From: DASYTH01 sp035762905
Lineage (GTDB): Bacteria; Actinomycetota; Actinomycetes; Mycobacteriales; Pseudonocardiaceae
Length of the DNA: 64,000 bases
Assembly (NCBI RefSeq): GCF_035762905.1
Contig: NZ_DASUCC010000051.1
Span: forward strand, 1 to 64,000
Reading direction: 5' to 3'
Shown one piece after another: positions 1-9,035 of this stretch (position 1 is its first letter; each line of letters begins with the position of its first letter). Under the pieces are notes generated by a model that saw nothing but the letters and a program-made list of their open reading frames with translations, was not told the DNA's origin and did not search any database. Position numbers and translations under genes: made by a program.

Positions 1-3000
1 CTCCACGGTCCGCGACGAGGCGATGTGATCATCGTCCAACCCCAACGCCCGCAACGCATCCCACTTACCCGGACTCGCCGTACCGAACACCTCCGCACCC
101 AGATGTTTCGCCAACCGCACCGCCGCGATCCCCACCCCACCGGCGGCCGCGTGCACCAGCACCACATCCCCCGGACCGACCCCGGCCAACTCGTGCAGGC
201 CGTACCAGGCGGTCAGGAACGTGACCGGCACCGACGCCGCCTGCTCGAACGTCCACTCCCGCGGAATCCGGCGCAGCACCCGGTGATCCGCGACGGTGAC
301 CGGACCGAACGGCTCGTAGACGATGCCGAAGACGCGGTCTCCGGGTGCGAGGTCGGTGACGCCGGGGCCTACCTCGGTCACCACGCCTGCCGCCTCGCCG
401 CCCGTCGTGGTGTCCGAGAACATGCCGAGGGCGAGCAACGGATCCCGGAAGTTGAGTCCGGCGGCCCGGACCTGGATCCGAACCTCGCCCGCCGCCAACG
501 GTTCGAGCAGCTGCGAGCCGGGGACCAGCTCGATCCGGTCCAGCGTGCCCTTGTTCTCGGCGTCCAGCCGCCAGGCCGGTTGGCCGGGCGGTGGCACCAG
601 TACCCCGTCGGACCCGGTGCGGGTGAGGCGCGGCACCAGCAGCTGGCCATCCCGGACGGCGACCTGCGGCTCTCCGCCAAGCGCCGCCGCGGGCAGGCCC
701 GCCGGCTCCGCATCGAGGTCGACCAGGGTGAACCGGTGCGGGTGCTCGCTCTGCGCGGTGCGGACCAGGCCCCAGACGGCGGCGTGGGCGAGGTCGGCGT
801 CGTCGTCCGGCCGGGTGGCCACGGCCTGCCGGGTGATCAGGACCAGCCGTGCGGTGCTCAGCGGCTCGGCGGCCAGCCAGGCCTGGATCAGCCGCAGCAC
901 CCGCGTGCTGAGGTCGTGGACGGCCCGAACCGGATCGGTGCCTGCGGTGCCTGGCACCGGGTAGAGCACCAGGTCGGCACCGGCCCCGGCGGTGATCAAC
1001 GCGGCCAGGTCCGGATAGCACCGGGTGTCCAGGCCGAAGGAGTCCTCGCCGAGCACGACGGGGCTCTCCTGGCTGCCGGCGGCCTCGTCGAGGGTGATCG
1101 GTGTCCACTGCAGACTCAGCAACGACTGGGCCGTGGCGGTGGTCGTGCGGAGCGCGTCCGCGCTGAGCGGCCGAACATTCAGCCCGGCGATCGTGGCCAC
1201 CGGCGCGCCGGTGGTGTCCGCCAGGTGCACGGCGATGGTGTCCTCGCCGACCGGGCGCAGCCGCACCCGCACGGTGGTCGCGCCGGTGGCCGCGATGGAG
1301 ACTCCGGTCCAGCTGAACGGCAGCCGCACCCGCAGGTCGGTCCGGTCGGCGGCGAGCAGGGCGTGCAACGCCGCGTCGAGCAGCGCCGGGTGCAGCGCGA
1401 ACCGCCCGGCGTCCCCGGCCACCGCCTCGGGCAGGCCGGCCTCGGCGAAGATGTCGGCGCCGCGCCGCCATACCTGACGCAGTCCCTGGAAAGTGGGGCC
1501 GTAGCCGAATCCCGCCGCGGCCAGGTCCGGGTAGACGTTGTCGAGTGCGACCGGCTCGGCACCGGCCGGCGGCCACTGGGCCAGGTCGGTGGTCACCGCG
1601 GACTGCCCGGCGGGCGCCAGGGTTCCGGTGGCGTGCCGGGTCCACGCGGTCTCGCTGGCGGCGGCCTGGTCGCGGCTGTAGATGCTCACCGGGCGGCGCC
1701 CCTCGTCGCCCGCCCCGCCGACCACCACCTGCAGGTCCAGACCACCGCGCTCGGGCAGCAGCACCGGCGCCGCGAGGGTCAGCTCCTCGAGCAGGTCACA
1801 GCCGACCCGCTCGCCGGCCTGCACCGCCAACTCGACCAGCGCCGCACCCGGCACCAGCACGGTGCCGTTGACGGCGTGATCGGCCAGCCATGGCTGGGTA
1901 CCGAGACCGAGGCGGCCGGTCAGCAACACCCCGCCGGTGTCCGGCAGATCCACCGCCGCACCCAGCAACGGATGCTCGACCCCCGTCTGCCCGAGACCCG
2001 TGGCGTCGACCACCCCACCGCGCCCGGTCAGCCAGTACCGCTCGTGTTGGAAGGCGTAGGTGGGCAACTCCACCGGCCGGGCGCCGGTGAACATCCCGGG
2101 CCAGTCCACGGCCACGCCGTGGCACCAGGCCTGGCCGACCGAGGCGATCATCCGGTCGAAACCGCCGTCGTCGCGGCGCAGCGTGCCGACCACCGAGGCG
2201 TCGGCGCCGGCGTGCTCGATGGTGTCCTGGATGCTGGTGGCCAGCACCGGATGCGGGCCCACCTCGATGAAATGCCGGTACCCCTCGTCCAGCATGGTCC
2301 GCACCGTGTCGGCGAACCGCACCGTGGAGCGCAGGTTGCGGTACCAGTACCCGGCATCCAACTCGGTGGCGTCCACCACGGTTCCGGTGACGGTGGAGTA
2401 GAACGGAATCTGGGCCGGCTTCGGGTCGATCTCCGTCAGCCCGGTCAGAATCTCGTCGCGGATCCGCTCTATCTGGACCGAGTGCGAGGCATAGTCCACC
2501 TCGATCCGCTTGGCCCGGATACCGCGCCGCGCACACTCGTCGAGCAGCTGGTCCAACTCGGCCGCACCGCCGGAGACCACCACGGTGGCCGGACCGTTGA
2601 TCGCCGCCACGCTGAGCCCGGCACCGAGCAGTTCCCGCACCTGACCGGCGGGCGCCGAGATCGAGACCATTCCGCCCTGTCCGGACAGGGCCGCGATGGC
2701 CTTGCTGCGCAGCGCGACCACCCGCGCCCCGTCGGCGATGCTCAACCCGCCCGCGACACAGGCCGCGGCGATCTCGCCCTGGGAATGACCCACCACGGCC
2801 GCCGGAACCACACCGTAGGAGCGCCACACCTCGGCCAGCGACACCATCACCGCCCACAGCGCCGGCTGCACCACGTCCACCCGCTCCACCAACGGGCCGT
2901 CCACCTCGCCGCGCAGCACCGGCCACACCGGCCAGTCCACCCACCGCTGCAACTCCGCCGCACAATCGCTGAGTCGCCCGGCGAACACCGGCGAGGACTC

Positions 3001-4755
3001 CGGCAACCCCGCGGCCATCCCCAGCCATTGGCCGCCCTGGCCGGGAAACACCCAGGCGATCTTCCCGGCGCCGGCCCCGGCTTCCGGCGCACCGTCGGCC
3101 GGCTCACCTTCGGCCACCGCCGCCAACGCCGCCAACAATTCCGCGCGGTCCCGCCCGGTGATCACTGCCCGGTGTTCCAGTTGGGCCCGCGATGCGGCCA
3201 GGGACAGTCCGACGTCGATCGGGTCGGTGTCCGGGTTGGCGTCGACGAACTCCTGGAGCCGGATCGCCTGGGCGCGCAAGGCCTGCGGCGAGCGGGCCGA
3301 GATCACCCAGGGCACCACGGGCAGGTCCGCCGGTTCCGCGTCGGGATCGGTGGTGCCGGCGGCCGCGGGCGGTGCCTCTTCCAGGATCAGGTGGGCGTTG
3401 GTTCCGCTGACGCCGAACGAGGACACCCCGGCCCGGCGCGGCCGGTCCGACTCGGACCAGTCCCGAGCCTGGGTCAGCAACTCCACCGCGCCGGCCGACC
3501 AGTCCACCTTCGGGGTCGGGGCATCCACATGCAACGTCGCCGGCAACATCCCGTGCCGCATCGCCTGCACCATCTTGATCACACCGGCCACGCCGGCCGC
3601 CGCCTGCGTGTGACCGATGTTGGACTTGATCGAACCCAGCCACAGCGGCCGGCCGGCCGGCCGGTCCTGCCCGTAGGTGGCCAGGATGGCCTGCGCCTCG
3701 ATCGGATCCCCCAACGTCGTCCCGGTGCCGTGCGCCTCCACCACGTCGATGTCCTCAGTGGACAGTCCGGCGTCGGCAAGCGCCGCCCGGATCACCCGCT
3801 GCTGCGACGGACCGTTCGGCGCGGTCAACCCGTTGGACGCACCATCCTGGTTCACCGCCGAACCCCGCACCACGGCCAGGATCCGGTGGCCGAGCCGTTG
3901 TGCGTCGGACAATCGCTCCAACGCCAGCACGCCGACGCCCTCGGCCCAACCGGCACCGTCGGCCGCGGCCGCGAAGGACTTGCACCGGCCGTCCGGCGAC
4001 AGCCCGCGCTGCCGGGAGAACTCCACGAACACGTCCGGCGTCGCCATCACCGTCACCCCACCGGCCAACGCCAGCGAGCACTCCCCCCGGCGCACCGCCT
4101 GCACCGCCAAGTGCACCGCCACCAGCGACGAGGAGCACGCCGTGTCCACGGTGACCGCGGGTCCCTCGGCGCCCAGCACGTAGGCCAGCCGGCCGGAGGC
4201 CACGCTGCCGGCGGTCCCGGTGCTCAGCAGGCCCTCCAACTCCTCAGGCGCCGCCGCCATGCCGCTCGCGTAGTCGTGATACATCACCCCGGCGAACACG
4301 CCGGTCCGGCTGCCACGCAACGACCTCGGGTCGATCCCGGCATGCTCCAACGTCTCCCAGGACACCTCAAGCAACAACCGCTGCTGGGGATCCATCGCCA
4401 ACGCCTCACGCGGCGAGATCCCGAAGAACCCGGCGTCGAAACCACCGGCATCCGCGAGAAATCCGCCGCGCCGCACATAAGACTTCCCCACCCGATCGGG
4501 ATCCGGATCGAACAATCCCTCCAGATCCCAACCCCGATCGGCCGGAAATCCTGAAACCGCGTCCACGCCACCATCCACCAGGCGCCACAGCTCCGCAGGA
4601 GAACCCACCCCGCCCGGCAACCGGCAGCCCATCCCCACAATGGCGACGGGCTCGCTCGCCTCGGCCGCGAGCTGCTGGTTCAGTTGCCACAGCCGTTCGT
4701 TCTCCTTGAGCGACTCTCGCAACGCGGCAACGAGCTCCTCGGAGGAAGTAGCCAT
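1..4755 (-). CDS. Type I modular polyketide synthase, KS-AT-DH-ER (C-terminus beyond window)
   Basis: The gene starts at ATG 4755 after a GGAGA ribosome site and runs off the left edge. The N-terminus is a short helical docking segment followed by EPVAIVGMGCRLPGG. The ketosynthase has DTACSSS with the active-site Cys at residue 207. The acyltransferase has Ser658 in GHSQG, RVDVVQ upstream and YASH at 755-758, the known signature for methylmalonyl-CoA. The dehydratase has His960 in DHAVNGTVLVPG and Asp1127 in HPALLD. An N-terminal pseudo-KR stretch precedes an enoylreductase with the nucleotide-binding HAAAGGVGIAA. A KR and ACP would be expected next, off the window, giving a fully reducing module. 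The ER motif reads LNFRDP, with Pro where Val (or a nearby Tyr) usually reports methyl stereochemistry. It is downstream of the carboxyltransferase gene but separated from it by a hairpin. Domain calls are certain; the product is unknown. Confidence 0.95.
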   Translation of the reverse strand, partial: MATSSEELVAALRESLKENERLWQLNQQLAAEASEPVAIVGMGCRLPGGVGSPAELWRLVDGGVDAVSGFPADRGWDLEGLFDPDPDRVGKSYVRRGGFLADAGGFDAGFFGISPREALAMDPQQRLLLEVSWETLEHAGIDPRSLRGSRTGVFAGVMYHDYASGMAAAPEELEGLLSTGTAGSVASGRLAYVLGAEGPAVTVDTACSSSLVAVHLAVQAVRRGECSLALAGGVTVMATPDVFVEFSRQRGLSPDGRCKSFAAAADGAGWAEGVGVLALERLSDAQRLGHRILAVVRGSAVNQDGASNGLTAPNGPSQQRVIRAALADAGLSTEDIDVVEAHGTGTTLGDPIEAQAILATYGQDRPAGRPLWLGSIKSNIGHTQAAAGVAGVIKMVQAMRHGMLPATLHVDAPTPKVDWSAGAVELLTQARDWSESDRPRRAGVSSFGVSGTNAHLILEEAPPAAAGTTDPDAEPADLPVVPWVISARSPQALRAQAIRLQEFVDANPDTDPIDVGLSLAASRAQLEHRAVITGRDRAELLAALAAVAEGEPADGAPEAGAGAGKIAWVFPGQGGQWLGMAAGLPESSPVFAGRLSDCAAELQRWVDWPVWPVLRGEVDGPLVERVDVVQPALWAVMVSLAEVWRSYGVVPAAVVGHSQGEIAAACVAGGLSIADGARVVALRSKAIAALSGQGGMVSISAPAGQVRELLGAGLSVAAINGPATVVVSGGAAELDQLLDECARRGIRAKRIEVDYASHSVQIERIRDEILTGLTEIDPKPAQIPFYSTVTGTVVDATELDAGYWYRNLRSTVRFADTVRTMLDEGYRHFIEVGPHPVLATSIQDTIEHAGADASVVGTLRRDDGGFDRMIASVGQAWCHGVAVDWPGMFTGARPVELPTYAFQHERYWLTGRGGVVDATGLGQTGVEHPLLGAAVDLPDTGGVLLTGRLGLGTQPWLADHAVNGTVLVPGAALVELAVQAGERVGCDLLEELTLAAPVLLPERGGLDLQVVVGGAGDEGRRPVSIYSRDQAAASETAWTRHATGTLAPAGQSAVTTDLAQWPPAGAEPVALDNVYPDLAAAGFGYGPTFQGLRQVWRRGADIFAEAGLPEAVAGDAGRFALHPALLDAALHALLAADRTDLRVRLPFSWTGVSIAATGATTVRVRLRPVGEDTIAVHLADTTGAPVATIAGLNVRPLSADALRTTTATAQSLLSLQWTPITLDEAAGSQESPVVLGEDSFGLDTRCYPDLAALITAGAGADLVLYPVPGTAGTDPVRAVHDLSTRVLRLIQAWLAAEPLSTARLVLITRQAVATRPDDDADLAHAAVWGLVRTAQSEHPHRFTLVDLDAEPAGLPAAALGGEPQVAVRDGQLLVPRLTRTGSDGVLVPPPGQPAWRLDAENKGTLDRIELVPGSQLLEPLAAGEVRIQVRAAGLNFRDPLLALGMFSDTTTGGEAAGVVTEVGPGVTDLAPGDRVFGIVYEPFGPVTVADHRVLRRIPREWTFEQAASVPVTFLTAWYGLHELAGVGPGDVVLVHAAAGGVGIAAVRLAKHLGAEVFGTASPGKWDALRALGLDDDHIASSRTVE

Positions 4756-4962
4756 TGTGTGTCTCCGCTCTAGCAACATCAGCCGAAGATCTGGCGAGTC
4801 AACGGGAAAGTGAAAAGGACGTTCGTGGACGCACTGCGACCGCCCGTCCCGGGGCACTGCCATCTACTGACAACATACGCCGGAGATAACGGACGGTGAA
4901 TCGCGTCTTTTCATCACCGGCCCACCGCAAAGTAATTGCTGGGCCATGCCATTGCACGGCAA

Positions 4963-4988
4963 CGAGCACCCCGGGGCCGGGGTGCTCG
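4963..4988 (-). terminator. Hairpin terminator after the carboxyltransferase gene
   Basis: There is a perfect 12-bp inverted repeat (CGAGCACCCCGG and its complement) with a 2-nt loop, 26 nt past the carboxyltransferase stop codon on the minus strand. There is no T-tract, as is usual in high-GC actinomycetes. It would separate the upstream fcoT-ligase-carboxyltransferase unit from the PKS, which leaves about 207 bases (4756-4962) for a PKS promoter. Confidence 0.6.
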
Positions 4989-5013
4989 GGTGGTTACGGT
5001 CCGCTGTAGACCG

Positions 5014-6429
5014 TTACAAGGGAATGTTGCCGTGCCGGCCGCGCTCGGGCCCGCTGCTCGCCGACGCCGCCGCGAACGCGGCGATCAGCCGTTGCCTGGT
5101 GTCCGCCGGATCGATCACCGCGTCGATCACGCCGAGCTCGATGCCGCGGTCGAGACCGCCCGCGGTCTGCTTGTGCTCCTCGACCAGGCGGGTGATCAGT
5201 GCCGGATGCTCGTCCGGTTCGGACGCGGCAAGCTGCTTGCGGTGCAGGACGCGGACGGCCGACTCCGCTCCCATCACGGCGACCTCGGCGTCCGGCCAGG
5301 CATACACCGCGGTGGCGCCGAGCGAACGGGAGTTCATGGCGATGTAGGCGCCGCCGTATGACTTCCTGGTGACCAGCGTGACCCGAGGCACGGTCGCCTC
5401 GGCGAAGGCGTACAGCAGCTTGGCACCGCGCCGCACGACGCCGCCCCACTCCTGCGCGACACCCGGGAGGTATCCGGGGACGTCCACGAGGACGAGCAGC
5501 GGAACGCCGAGCCCGTCACACATCCGCACGAACCGGGCCGCCTTCTCGGCGGCGAGCGAGTCGAGGCAGCCGCCCTTGCGCAGCGGGTTGCTGGCCACCA
5601 CCCCGATGGTCCCGCCACCCAACCGGCCGAGCCCGACCACCACGTTGGGCGCCCAGTTCGGCTGCAGCTCGGTGAACGGGTCGCCGGGCGCCGCGTCGAG
5701 AATCCGGCGGATCAGCGGCCGCACGTCGTAGGCCCGCCGCGGTGAGTCGGGCAGCAGCGCAAGCAGATCCCGCGGCGCACCGGCCCTTGCCGGCCGGAAC
5801 GTGCCCGGCCGGGCGAGCAGCTCGACCAGTCGCCGGGTCACCCCGAACGCGCCGTCCTCCGAATCGGCCACCACGTGCGTCACGCCGGACTTGCGGCCGT
5901 GCGCCTCGGTACCCCCGAGGCCCACCATGTCGATCTCCTCGCCGGTGACGCTGCGCACGACATCCGGACCGGTGATGAAGATCCGGGCGTCCGGAGCCAT
6001 GATCACGATGTCGGTGAGGGCCGGGCCGTACGCCGCGCCGCCCGCCGCCGGACCGAGCACCACCGAAATCTGCGGCACCAGACCGGAAGCCCGCACCATG
6101 GCCGCGAAGATCTGGCCGATGCCGTGCATCGACTCGACGCCGCCGGCGAGCTTCGCCCCGCCCGAGTGCCAGAGCCCGATCACCGGGCTGTGCTCGCTGG
6201 CGGCAAGGTCGATGGCGTCGGCGATGCGCACGCACTCCTCGATGCCGAGCGCGCCACCCTTGCGGGTCGCGTCGGTACAGAACGCGATCACCTTCTCGCC
6301 GTCGACCCAGCCCCGCACCACGGTCGTCGCGACCTCGTCGCGGTCATGCAGTTCGGTCAGCGACTCCGGGTCGAGCAACCGGGACAGGCGGGCCAACGGA
6401 AGGCGCGGATCCGGCATGGTAGTGCTCAC
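5014..6429 (-). CDS. Acyl-CoA carboxylase beta (carboxyltransferase) subunit
   Basis: The protein is about 471 residues, slightly short of the usual 520-residue AccD/PccB type. It transfers CO2 from biotin to an acyl-CoA, which would supply PKS extender units. Crotonase-fold signatures are visible: GLWHSGGAKLAGG and GPAAGGAAYGPALTD in the first half, VDVPGYLPG and RKSYGGAYIAMNSR in the second. In the last motif the position known in PccB/AccB to set substrate size is Ile rather than Asp, which in characterised enzymes favours acetyl-CoA over propionyl-CoA. The GTG start at 6429 is chosen because GAGG lies about 10 nt upstream; ATG 6417 is possible. The gene is 34 nt downstream of the ligase gene on the same strand. 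No biotin carboxylase subunit is nearby, so a housekeeping alpha subunit is presumably shared. Confidence 0.92.
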   Translation of the reverse strand: MSTTMPDPRLPLARLSRLLDPESLTELHDRDEVATTVVRGWVDGEKVIAFCTDATRKGGALGIEECVRIADAIDLAASEHSPVIGLWHSGGAKLAGGVESMHGIGQIFAAMVRASGLVPQISVVLGPAAGGAAYGPALTDIVIMAPDARIFITGPDVVRSVTGEEIDMVGLGGTEAHGRKSGVTHVVADSEDGAFGVTRRLVELLARPGTFRPARAGAPRDLLALLPDSPRRAYDVRPLIRRILDAAPGDPFTELQPNWAPNVVVGLGRLGGGTIGVVASNPLRKGGCLDSLAAEKAARFVRMCDGLGVPLLVLVDVPGYLPGVAQEWGGVVRRGAKLLYAFAEATVPRVTLVTRKSYGGAYIAMNSRSLGATAVYAWPDAEVAVMGAESAVRVLHRKQLAASEPDEHPALITRLVEEHKQTAGGLDRGIELGVIDAVIDPADTRQRLIAAFAAASASSGPERGRHGNIPL

Positions 6430-6463
6430 TGTGGACCATCCTCGCAGATCGGGTGCCGGCGGT

Positions 6464-8035
6464 TCAGCTGACGGCGCGCTCCTGGTCGCGCCAGAACCGG
6501 TCGCGCAGCTCGCGCCGGAGGATCTTGCCGCTGGGATTGCGCGGCACCGCGTCGATGAACTCATAGGCGAGCGGAGCCTTGAAGTCGGCGAGCCGGTCCT
6601 GCAGGAACTCGGCCAGATCCCGGGCCTGCGGCTGCCGTCCGGCCACCGGCACCACGAACGCGTGCACTGCCTCGCCCCAGCGCTCGTCCGGAACGCCGAC
6701 CACGGCGGCCTCGGCCACGTCGGGGTGTTTGGTGATCGCGTTCTCGATCTCGGCCGGGTACACGTTCTCACCGGCGACGATGATCATGTCCTTGATCCGG
6801 TCCTGGATGAACAGGTAGCCGTCCTCGTCCAGGTAGCCGGCGTCCCCGGTGTGCACCCACCCGTCGATCAGCGTCTTCGCCGTCGCCTCCGGCAGGTTCC
6901 AGTACTCCACCATGGCGGCCGGGGTGCGCACGCAGACCTCACCGATCTCCCCCGCCGGCAGCCGGTTCCCCGAATCGTCCAGAATGGCCAGACCGAAGCC
7001 GGGGTACGCCCGGCCCGCGGCCCGCATCCGCCGGGTGCCGGGAACGTGATCGGCCGGCGGCAGGCACAGCACCGTGTTGCCCGTCTCGGTCAGCCCGTAG
7101 ATCTGCGCGAAATCGCAACCGAATCCCTCGATGCACTGGGCGAGCAACGATTCCGCGATCGGGGCGCCACCGTAGATGATCTTGCGCAGGGTGCTGAAGT
7201 CGGCCTTGGTCACCCCGGGCTCGGCCAGCACGAACCGCAACATCGCCGGCACCATGCAGGCGGTGGTCACGCCAAGGTCCCTGATCAGCTCGACCGCGCC
7301 GGACGGGGTGAACTCCCGCATCGCGATGTTGGTCGCCCCGTGGGCGAAGCCCTGCACCGCCCACCACAGGCCACCGACGTGGAAGCCGGGCATGCCGATC
7401 AGGCTGCGGTCGCTTTCCCGGAAGTCGATCCAGTCAAGGCCCTCGCTCGCCATGGCGTTCGGCACCGCGAAGAAACTGCGGTGCGCCAGCACCACGCCCT
7501 TGGGTAGGCCGGTCGTGCCGCTGGTGTACATCTGCACGATCGGGTCGTCCGGCCTGGCCCGGATGAGCAGTTCGGAGTCCGGGTACGCCGACACCCACTC
7601 GGTGAAGCCGGCCCCCGGCGCGCCCGGCCGGTCCAGCGGCACGATCTGGAGGCCGGGCAGGTCCGGGGCGACCTTCTCGGCCACCGCCGTGGTCACCGAG
7701 TCGACGAACAGCAGCGAGGTACCCGAGTCGCGCAGGATGTGCTCGACCTCGCCCGCGGTGAGCCGCCAGTTGATCGGGACCAGCACCGTGCCGCTCCTGG
7801 CCGCCGCGAACAGCAACTCGTAGTAGTGTTCGGATTCCTTGCCCAGGTACGCCAACCGGTCACCCGGCCGCAGACCGGCGGCCAGGATGCCGTGCGCGGC
7901 CTGCTTGCTCACCCGGTGCAGGGCGGCGTAGTCGACGCGGCGGCCCTCGCACAGGATCGCCGCGTGGTCGGCGCGGGCGCTGCCCTGCACCCGAACGATG
8001 TCGGCCAGCGTGCGCAACGGGTTGGGCCGGGTCAT
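6464..8035 (-). CDS. Acyl-CoA/acyl-ACP synthetase (ANL superfamily, FadD10/ScoC-like)
   Basis: The product is a 523-residue adenylate-forming enzyme that activates a carboxylic acid as acyl-AMP and passes it to CoA or an ACP. The phosphate loop is YTSGTTGLPKG, the A5 region is YGLTETGN, the A7 Asp is in GWVHTGDAGYLDEDG, and the catalytic Lys is in NPSGKILRREL at the C-terminus, so it looks fully active. The start ATG overlaps the stop of the upstream FcoT-like gene as TGATG, so the two are translationally coupled. FadD10 (Rv0099) and ScoC beside FcoT/ScoD have the same partnership in isonitrile lipopeptide operons, where the ligase loads an alpha,beta-unsaturated fatty acid on an ACP. An ordinary medium-chain acyl-CoA ligase is the alternative. 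Confidence 0.9.
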   Translation of the reverse strand: MTRPNPLRTLADIVRVQGSARADHAAILCEGRRVDYAALHRVSKQAAHGILAAGLRPGDRLAYLGKESEHYYELLFAAARSGTVLVPINWRLTAGEVEHILRDSGTSLLFVDSVTTAVAEKVAPDLPGLQIVPLDRPGAPGAGFTEWVSAYPDSELLIRARPDDPIVQMYTSGTTGLPKGVVLAHRSFFAVPNAMASEGLDWIDFRESDRSLIGMPGFHVGGLWWAVQGFAHGATNIAMREFTPSGAVELIRDLGVTTACMVPAMLRFVLAEPGVTKADFSTLRKIIYGGAPIAESLLAQCIEGFGCDFAQIYGLTETGNTVLCLPPADHVPGTRRMRAAGRAYPGFGLAILDDSGNRLPAGEIGEVCVRTPAAMVEYWNLPEATAKTLIDGWVHTGDAGYLDEDGYLFIQDRIKDMIIVAGENVYPAEIENAITKHPDVAEAAVVGVPDERWGEAVHAFVVPVAGRQPQARDLAEFLQDRLADFKAPLAYEFIDAVPRNPSGKILRRELRDRFWRDQERAVS

Positions 8036-8616
8036 CAGGCTATCTCCTTCGTCGGGGCCATTCCGGGCGGGTTGAGCAGGGCCAGCAGGACCTCGCCCTC
8101 GGCGCTGCCGTCCTGCCGGTCCCAGAATCGGCACGTGGTTTCGGTGAGCAGCACCGGCCGGCGCACGTCGCTCTCGGTGATGGTGGCGATCGAGACCTCG
8201 CCGCTGAACGACGACGATTCGATCGGCGCCCGGAACAGGCTGCGGAACCGCGCGATGAGGATGTCCGGAAGCTGCCGCTCCCAGAAGTCGTCCAGGGTCC
8301 AGGCGGCCAGCGCGGGTACCGCCCGCTCCTTGATGGACTTCGCCAGCAGGTAGTAGACGAGCTGGTTGTAGCAGATGTTGAACTCGACCGAGTTGAAATG
8401 CCCGGTGTCGTCGATGTAGCACGAGTTGGGGATGCTGAACTCACCCCTGCCGACCGGCAGTCCATTCTGGACGGACACGGTCGCGGACTTCAGGTATCGG
8501 CTGTGAACCTTGTACGGCCGGAGCACGTCCATCCGCAACTGCGGGTCGTCGGGAAACAGTGTCGGCAGTACCGTCACATTGGTGCGCCGCACCCCGACCC
8601 CTACCGACTCGGCCAT
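8035..8616 (-). CDS. FcoT-like hotdog thioesterase (ScoD/Rv0098 family)
   Basis: The product is a 193-residue single-domain protein. It contains CYIDDTGHFN and VEFNICYNQLVYY (residues 66-89), which match the motifs I recall from M. tuberculosis FcoT/Rv0098 (TGHFNAVEL, CFNQLAY), a 183-residue protein. Family members in isonitrile pathways (ScoD) are described as adding glycine to an enoyl thioester and releasing a beta-(carboxymethylamino) acid, the substrate of the isonitrile oxidase. The ATG start at 8616 follows GGAGGCAGGGTG; an in-frame GTG lies directly before it. It is the first gene of the ligase-carboxyltransferase transcript. The family call rests on remembered motif similarity, but the match is long and specific. 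Confidence 0.82.
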   Translation of the reverse strand: MAESVGVGVRRTNVTVLPTLFPDDPQLRMDVLRPYKVHSRYLKSATVSVQNGLPVGRGEFSIPNSCYIDDTGHFNSVEFNICYNQLVYYLLAKSIKERAVPALAAWTLDDFWERQLPDILIARFRSLFRAPIESSSFSGEVSIATITESDVRRPVLLTETTCRFWDRQDGSAEGEVLLALLNPPGMAPTKEIA

Positions 8617-9035
8617 CACCCTGCCTCCAAACCGGGCCCGTCCACTGGCGACATCACGCCCGTGCGTGCTCAACAGGCTTGCGCATAAGGGAATCGTATG
8701 GCCCGGCGGGTAATCGGCCGGTAACCGGCAAGGCAGTCGGGAACGATCCGGCCGGCGAGCGGTCAGGGGTCGGGCCGGAGGGCGACGGCGGGTCACGTCG
8801 CAACTCGAACCGTAGCCCCTCGGCGGCGGGTGAAACAGTGCACTCGTCACGATCGTCCGGTGAAAACGCACGCGTCGCAATGGCCGCTGCACTAGCCCCT
8901 GAACTCCACGCGGTCGCAGGATTTATCCTTGAGCGAATGGCGATCCAAACCCCAGCTCTTTCCGGCAGCCTGCTGAGGAGTTCTTGATGCGCACTTCGTT
9001 GGGATGGCCTCGGCGAGTGCCCGGGAGGAGCGCGC
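8617..9035. promoter_or_regulatory. Divergent intergenic region, fcoT-like operon / response regulator
   Basis: This stretch of about 420 bases lies between two divergently transcribed genes and must hold both promoters. It is less GC-rich around 8920-8990 than its surroundings. I see no convincing -10/-35 pair, no conserved open frame with its own ribosome site, and no strong palindrome. It is the natural place to look for binding of the cluster SARP or response regulators. Confidence 0.4.

Noticed and set aside
25..4554. Very long plus-strand open frame of about 1500 codons
   Set aside because: It is the antisense shadow of the PKS; its translation is Arg/Pro/Gly/His-rich with no domain, while the minus strand gives perfect KS, AT, DH and ER motifs.
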